Below are positions 60,010 to 64,000 of a DNA stretch of 64,000 nt, one piece after another. The position numbers were made by a program, and so were the translations under genes. Below the pieces are notes generated by a model. It had not been told where the DNA came from. It did not search any database and saw only the letters and a program-made list of their open reading frames with translations. Location: the NCBI GenBank assembly GCA_017547755.1, contig JAFYOX010000094.1, forward strand, positions 1 through 64,000. Direction: 5' to 3'. The DNA comes from Clostridia bacterium. Its GTDB lineage: Bacteria; Bacillota; Clostridia; Oscillospirales; CAG-272. Each line of letters starts with the position of its first letter. Within the stretch, counting starts at the first letter, position 1.

Positions 60010-60041
60010 CAGGAACGCCCGAAAAGCGTTCCTGTTGTTTT
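60010..60041. terminator. terminator of rnr
   Basis: The stem CAGGAACGC / GCGTTCCTG with a 7-base loop is followed by TTGTTTTA. It lies between convergent rnr and the GH39-like gene. Confidence 0.75.
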
Positions 60042-60063
60042 ATATTAAGGGAAATTTTCCGTC

Positions 60064-61404
60064 TTATTCTCTTCCTCTTGTCAGAAGAATCACGCAGTCC
60101 TCCGGCATCTGCAGTTCCACTACACCGTTTTCCATCGCGACAGAACATTTTTCCATCGTACGATCCCGGTCGAGAATTTCCGCCTGCCAGATTCCGTCCG
60201 GCACCCCGGCGATGTGCAGAGCGGCAGTCTTTTCCGCCTTCTCTTTATCCTTCCGGTAATGGGTCAGCATGATGCCGTATCCGTCGTCGCCGGCGGCTGC
60301 CGTTACATACAGGTCTTCGTCTTCCGACGCACATTCCACACACGTGCCGAGTCCATACAGATGAGAATACATGACAAAGGGATAATACCCCTTCAGCGGA
60401 CGGTAGGTATAGAAGTCAAACATTCCGCAGAACGCGCACGGTCTCGCATCGTAATACATCAGCATATCGAGCGTGGACGCCTGACCGACCGCCATGCTCG
60501 CCGACGTAAACGCCGCGCCGCGCATCCCGATGATCGCTTCGATCGAAGAAATGAACAGATCCGTCCATCCTTCCACGTAGTTGTATTCGTTGAGAATGCT
60601 TTCGGTCCCGGTATATCCAGCTTCGTCGAGACGGTCGCGGAGGTATTTTTCCATCGAAACGATCACCTGCGGATCTACCATGTATGCGTGCCAGGAGAAG
60701 AAGTCCAGCGGGACACGCTTTCCGTCTTCCGTCAGCGACGCGAGGAAATTCCGGATCCACGAACCGTTTCCGTTATCCAGACTGGACATGGACGGCCCGC
60801 CGATCTTCAGATGCGGGAAGCGCTTCTTCAGGTGTGTTGCCGCGACTTTGTAGAGATCGTAGTATTCTTCCGGCGTGCCGGACCAGTTCGGCTGACTTCC
60901 GTCCGCGGCGATTCCGTCCGGTTCGTTCCAGATTTCCCAGTATTCGATGTTGAAACGGAACCCGTCCGCCCAGCCTTCGTTGTAATGCCGGATGATATGT
61001 TCGCAGATGACCGCCCACTTATGGAAATCTGCCGGAACGAGCGATCCGTAATGCTTGGGCAAATGCTCGATCTTCGTTCCGAGACGGTAGAAAACGCCGC
61101 TTCCGGAGTCCACGATCGTCTGGGTATAACGGTCGGTCAGCGTAAAATCATACGATGCCGGGTCGTAGGGATTCTTATTGAAATCCGGGAAAATGGCGTG
61201 GACATCCACCGTATGTTCGCCGCCGTACGCGGAGAAGAAGGAGGCATCGTGATTCCGGACATACGGGATCTTTGCCGCCTGAAATTCCCTGAAATTTCCG
61301 CGGCTCTGTTCCACGGTCGATGCACGGATCGGACCGTTGTTGACGGCGTGCATGATTTTCATTTTTCCCCTGGCAGACTGAAAATTAACGTTTACGGCAG
61401 ACAT
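60064..61404 (-). CDS. GH39-family glycosidase (beta-xylosidase-like)
   Basis: This 446-residue protein fits GH39: PIRASTVEQSRGNFREFQAAKIPYVRNHDASF, then EYWEIWNEPDGIAADGSQPNWSGTPEEYYDLYKVAA with the acid/base Glu in WNEPD. DFFSWHAYMVDP and a nucleophile Glu candidate in ILNEYNYVEGW follow. A short C-terminal beta domain ends VELQMPEDCVILLTRGRE. Members cleave beta-xylosides or related plant glycans. There is no signal peptide, so the substrate is imported. Start ATG 61404 has ggagg upstream. It is transcribed divergently from an AraC-type gene; its -10 (61465-61470) is perfect but the -35 is poor, which suits activator control. Confidence 0.88.
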   Translation of the reverse strand: MSAVNVNFQSARGKMKIMHAVNNGPIRASTVEQSRGNFREFQAAKIPYVRNHDASFFSAYGGEHTVDVHAIFPDFNKNPYDPASYDFTLTDRYTQTIVDSGSGVFYRLGTKIEHLPKHYGSLVPADFHKWAVICEHIIRHYNEGWADGFRFNIEYWEIWNEPDGIAADGSQPNWSGTPEEYYDLYKVAATHLKKRFPHLKIGGPSMSSLDNGNGSWIRNFLASLTEDGKRVPLDFFSWHAYMVDPQVIVSMEKYLRDRLDEAGYTGTESILNEYNYVEGWTDLFISSIEAIIGMRGAAFTSASMAVGQASTLDMLMYYDARPCAFCGMFDFYTYRPLKGYYPFVMYSHLYGLGTCVECASEDEDLYVTAAAGDDGYGIMLTHYRKDKEKAEKTAALHIAGVPDGIWQAEILDRDRTMEKCSVAMENGVVELQMPEDCVILLTRGRE

Positions 61405-61464
61405 TTCTGTTCCTCCCTGTTTCTAAAATATTGTCGTTGTTCGTGAAATCTTTGATTTGTTTTT

Positions 61465-61470
61465 ATTATA
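61465..61470 (-). promoter_or_regulatory. -10 element of the GH39 gene, probably activator-dependent
   Basis: A minus-strand TATAAT has no recognisable -35 at 16-18 bases (atttcc). The 198-base gap shared with araC is the likely activator-binding region. Confidence 0.45.
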
Positions 61471-61547
61471 GCAGATTCCCGGCACCCGGAAATAGAATCG
61501 GTTTGCCGAAATGTTGTCCCAGACTGCTTTCTGTCTCCGAAAAGAAA

Positions 61548-61577
61548 TTGATTTCCGGACGGTACTTGTGTTATAAT
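61548..61577 (+). promoter_or_regulatory. promoter of the GH39-linked AraC gene
   Basis: TTGATT (61548-61553), an 18-base spacer and TATAAT (61572-61577), 25 bases before ATG. Confidence 0.65.
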
Positions 61578-61602
61578 ACGGTATGGAGAGGAGGGTGTCG
61601 TC

Positions 61603-62481
61603 ATGTCCTATTATCTTGTCGATCATGCGGAATATCCGCAGAAAACGCTGCCCGTCAACTGTGTGAAATGGAGCGGACTGCGCCAGCATTCGGGCTTCCA
61701 TCTGCACAATCATCAGGAACTGGAGATCATCGCGGTCCGCGCAGGAAAAATGCAGATCACCGCCGATACCGATTCGTACACGGTCGCGGCAGGAGAAGTC
61801 ATCGTGTTCAATCCGTACGTCCTGCACGCCGGCTTTCCGGAAGACGAAACGACGGAATATCTCTGCATCACGTTTTCCCTTACGCAGATTTTGAATTTCC
61901 CCAAATCACCGCTGACCGCCTGTGCCGCGGCACTGACAGAAGAAGTCACCCGGTTCGATGTGTATTATCCGTCCGGCGCGGAAAACCGCTCCGGAATTTA
62001 CGAAATGACCGAAGAGCTGTACGACGCATTCTATCAGAAAAGCAATGCAAGCGAATGCCGCACCATGGGTATCCTCTATTCCCTGCTTGCCTTTCTGTTC
62101 GAGCATCACTATCACGAAAATGAAGGAAAAAGCACCGGCAGACGGAATATCAAATTCATGCGCGGACTGGCGCAGTATCTGAACGAGCATTTTTCCGAAA
62201 CGATCGGCACCGAGGACGCCGCCGAAGCCCTGTTCATGAGCAGTTCGTGGTTCTCGCATACCTTTCACCGGCATTTCGGCTGCAGTTTTTCAAAATACCT
62301 GTGCCAGTACCGGATCCAGCGCGCGGCATCCATGCAGGCTGAGCCGTCCATGTCCCTTGCGGAAATTGCGGCGGCCGTCGGGTTTACGGATTACTGCTAT
62401 TTCTCCCGTTCGTTCAAAAAGTACACCGGACAGGCTCCGGCGGAATATTTCCGCCGCTGGAAGATGCCGAAGAAAGAATGA
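61603..62481 (+). CDS. AraC-family regulator (probable activator of the GH39 gene)
   Basis: This 292-residue regulator has an N-terminal cupin sensor (about 20-135: HSGFHLHNHQELEIIAVRAGKMQITADTDSYTVAAGEVIVFNPYVLHAG). The C-terminal double HTH (about 185-285) contains TEDAAEALFMSSSWFSHTFHRHFGCSFSKYLCQYRIQRAA and MSLAEIAAAVGFTDYCYFSRSFKKYTGQAPAEYFRRW. The sensor His-rich pocket suits a sugar ligand. Divergent placement beside the GH39 gene, whose promoter lacks a -35, suggests it activates glycoside use. ATG 61603 follows gagaggaggg. Confidence 0.92.
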   Translation: MSYYLVDHAEYPQKTLPVNCVKWSGLRQHSGFHLHNHQELEIIAVRAGKMQITADTDSYTVAAGEVIVFNPYVLHAGFPEDETTEYLCITFSLTQILNFPKSPLTACAAALTEEVTRFDVYYPSGAENRSGIYEMTEELYDAFYQKSNASECRTMGILYSLLAFLFEHHYHENEGKSTGRRNIKFMRGLAQYLNEHFSETIGTEDAAEALFMSSSWFSHTFHRHFGCSFSKYLCQYRIQRAASMQAEPSMSLAEIAAAVGFTDYCYFSRSFKKYTGQAPAEYFRRWKMPKKE

Positions 62482-62548
62482 CCATCCCTGTTTTTTCTTC
62501 ATTTTTTTACGATTTCCGCACAAATCCCCCGAATCTCCGAAAAACCGC

Positions 62549-62578
62549 TTGTCAATTCCCTTTCCGGCATGCTATAAT
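62549..62578 (+). promoter_or_regulatory. promoter of the TauE/SafE-type gene
   Basis: TTGTCA (62549-62554), an 18-base spacer and TATAAT (62573-62578), 38 bases before the ATG. Confidence 0.65.
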
Positions 62579-62616
62579 ACAGCATCACTTATCGATATCA
62601 TAAGGAATTGCTTATA

Positions 62617-63369
62617 ATGCAGATTTTTCTCATCTGTTTCATCACGGGGATCGTCGGTCAGCTCATCGACGGGACGCTCGGCATGGCGTACGGCGTGACC
62701 TGCAGTACCCTGCTCCGTGCGATGGGGATCCCGTCGGCGGTGTCGTCGTTCTGCGTACACGCGGCGGAAATGTGCACGACCCTCGTTTCGGGGATCTCCC
62801 ATTTCAAAATGAAGAATATCGACCATGCCCTGTTCCTGCGGCTCATTTTCCCGGGTGTGATCGGCGGGATCCTCGGCGCGTACGTTCTGACGAGCTTCGA
62901 TGACCGCATCGTTTCGCCGCTGGTCAGCGCGTATCTGATCGTGATGGGCGTCGTGATCTTTCTGAAGGCGTTCAAAAAGAAGGCGAAGGAACCGAAGAAA
63001 ATCGGACACGCGGTCTATCCGATCGCGCTTGCCGGCGGATTCAGCGATTCCATCGGCGGCGGCGGATGGGGTCCAGTCGTCACGTCCACGCTCGTTGCGG
63101 CGGACTGCGACGTCCGCACGACGATCGGCTCGGTCAACTCGGCGGAATTCTTCGTGACGCTGGCGGAATCTGCGGCGTTCATCCTGACGCTCGGCTCGGT
63201 CGGGGACTGTCTCCCTGCGGTCGGCGGACTGATCCTCGGCGGAATCATCGTCGCGCCGTTCTCGGCGTATCTGTGTAAAAAAGTGCCCGTGAAGCCGCTG
63301 ATCGCGGTGCTGGGCGTACTGATCGTCGGCGTGAATACGTGGAAACTTGTGACAGCATTGATGGGATAA
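62617..63369 (+). CDS. TauE/SafE-family permease
   Basis: This 250-residue protein has seven to eight hydrophobic segments in two repeats: FITGIVGQLIDGTLGMAYGVTCSTLLRAMGIPSAVSSFCVHAAEMCTTLVSG and, in the second half, LAGGFSDSIGGGGWGPVVTSTLVAADCDVRTTIGSVNSAEFFVTLAESAAF. These glycine-rich TauE signatures are clear. Family members export sulfite, sulfoacetate or other small anions; the substrate is unknown. A TTG three codons upstream could start it, but ATG 62617 is better placed after aagga. Monocistronic, with a strong terminator. Confidence 0.92.
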   Translation: MQIFLICFITGIVGQLIDGTLGMAYGVTCSTLLRAMGIPSAVSSFCVHAAEMCTTLVSGISHFKMKNIDHALFLRLIFPGVIGGILGAYVLTSFDDRIVSPLVSAYLIVMGVVIFLKAFKKKAKEPKKIGHAVYPIALAGGFSDSIGGGGWGPVVTSTLVAADCDVRTTIGSVNSAEFFVTLAESAAFILTLGSVGDCLPAVGGLILGGIIVAPFSAYLCKKVPVKPLIAVLGVLIVGVNTWKLVTALMG

Positions 63370-63375
63370 AAAATG

Positions 63376-63408
63376 ACCGGAGTGGGTTGACCACTCCGGT
63401 TTTGTTGT
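63376..63408 (+). terminator. intrinsic terminator of the TauE/SafE gene
   Basis: The perfect stem ACCGGAGTGG / CCACTCCGGT is followed by TTTTG. Confidence 0.85.
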
Positions 63409-63488
63409 TTATTCGATGGTGAATTCCGAAAAATCCCCGCAGCGGCGGGAAAAGATTTCGGAAAAGTGTAAATTCTTTCCCCAAACTC

Positions 63489-63517
63489 TTGCAAACCTCC
63501 CCGGGATGGAGTATACT
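63489..63517 (+). promoter_or_regulatory. promoter of nagB
   Basis: TTGCAA (63489-63494), a 17-base spacer and TATACT (63512-63517), 65 bases before the ATG. Confidence 0.65.
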
Positions 63518-63582
63518 TGACGGTGATAAAGTCTCCGTGAAAATCGGAAGACTTTCAATACTATCCGGAGTGTGATTTCAAA

Positions 63583-64000
63583 TGAAACTGATTATTAAGA
63601 ACGATTACAACGCAATGTGCGAATGGGCCGCACAGCACATCGCTGCAGCGATCAACGCGCACAAGGAAGACCGTCCCTTCATCCTCGGTCTCCCCACCGG
63701 TTCCTCTCCGCTCGGCGTTTACAAGCGCCTGATCGAAATGAACAAGGCCGGCGAAGTTTCCTTCAAGAACGTCGTTACCTTCAACATGGACGAATACGTT
63801 GGTCTGCCCCGTGAACACGACCAGAGCTACTGGTACTTCATGCACGACAACTTCTTCAACCACATCGACATTCCCGCAGAAAACATCAACATCCTCAACG
63901 GTATGGCAGAAGATCTCGAAGCGGAATGCCAGCGCTACGAAGACAAGATCGCTTCCTACGGCGGCATCGACCTCTTCATGGGCGGCTCCGGCGTTGACGG
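63583..64000 (+). CDS. nagB: glucosamine-6-phosphate deaminase (5' part, cut by window end)
   Basis: The first 139 residues match Nag[25 protein letters not shown], then [64 protein letters not shown], including the catalytic Asp of NMDEY. The frame is still open in the GGSGVDG segment where the window ends; the family length is about 240-265, so roughly half is present. It converts glucosamine-6-phosphate to fructose-6-phosphate and ammonia, feeding amino sugars into glycolysis. ATG 63583 follows ccggag at 11 bases. Confidence 0.93.

Overview
The window looks like a chromosomal segment of a Gram-positive, Clostridia-type (Bacillota) gut anaerobe. I infer this from strong AGGAGG-type ribosome binding sites, compact TTGACA/TATAAT promoters, a T-box leader, a two-gene SUF (SufC-SufB) cluster, a secG-rnr pair, M42 peptidases and lipoprotein signal peptides. 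Base composition is moderately GC-rich with AT-rich intergenic gaps. There is no prophage, rRNA operon, tRNA or CRISPR array. Genes lie on both strands in short operons.

Layout. 0-7 kb: a NamZ/DUF1343-type protein, a YifB/ComM AAA+ ATPase, a uroporphyrinogen-decarboxylase-like protein and a complete polar amino acid ABC importer. 7-15 kb: two tandem paralogous XRE regulators, a TraX-like membrane protein, a HAD phosphatase, a MalY/PatB-type lyase and a large glycosidase-like protein. 14.7-20.8 kb: an autoregulated MarR gene with a His-rich-tailed ABC exporter, a phosphoesterase overlapping a phosphopantetheinyl transferase, and a GH127-type arabinofuranosidase. 20.8-26.9 kb: a CNNM/CorC protein behind a tiny ORF, a sugar isomerase/acyl-CoA ligase fusion behind a T-box leader, an AraC regulator and a terminated small RNA unit.

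27-36 kb: the most system-like region, a TerB_N/TerB_C-type protein, a BrxD-like P-loop ATPase and an Lhr/BrxHI-like helicase in one direction, followed directly by uvrA. I read it as a candidate DNA-processing or anti-phage module without the other BREX genes. 36-49 kb: an unknown membrane protein, a 35-residue membrane protein with its own promoter and terminator, a radical SAM protein, sufCB, an aspartate aminotransferase, a YitT-family protein, three tandem M42 peptidases, a REP-associated (RAYT) transposase with an inverted REP pair, murD and a solitary MazF-type toxin. 49-64 kb: a sugar-binding lipoprotein, a MaoC-like protein, a very large CotH-kinase lipoprotein, a ceramidase-like lipoprotein, secG-rnr, a divergent GH39/AraC pair, a TauE/SafE permease and the start of nagB.

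The main non-coding theme is a dispersed repeat found 13 times, plus one decayed candidate. Each copy has a head palindrome (GGGGAAAAACTTTTT type), a CCCC-TTTTCAAAAACTTT tail, and usually a distal GTGCAGATTT motif. In every copy the palindrome faces a nearby CDS end (11 at stop codons, 2 at start codons) and the tail points away. All functions are read from translated sequence and remembered family features; no database search was run.
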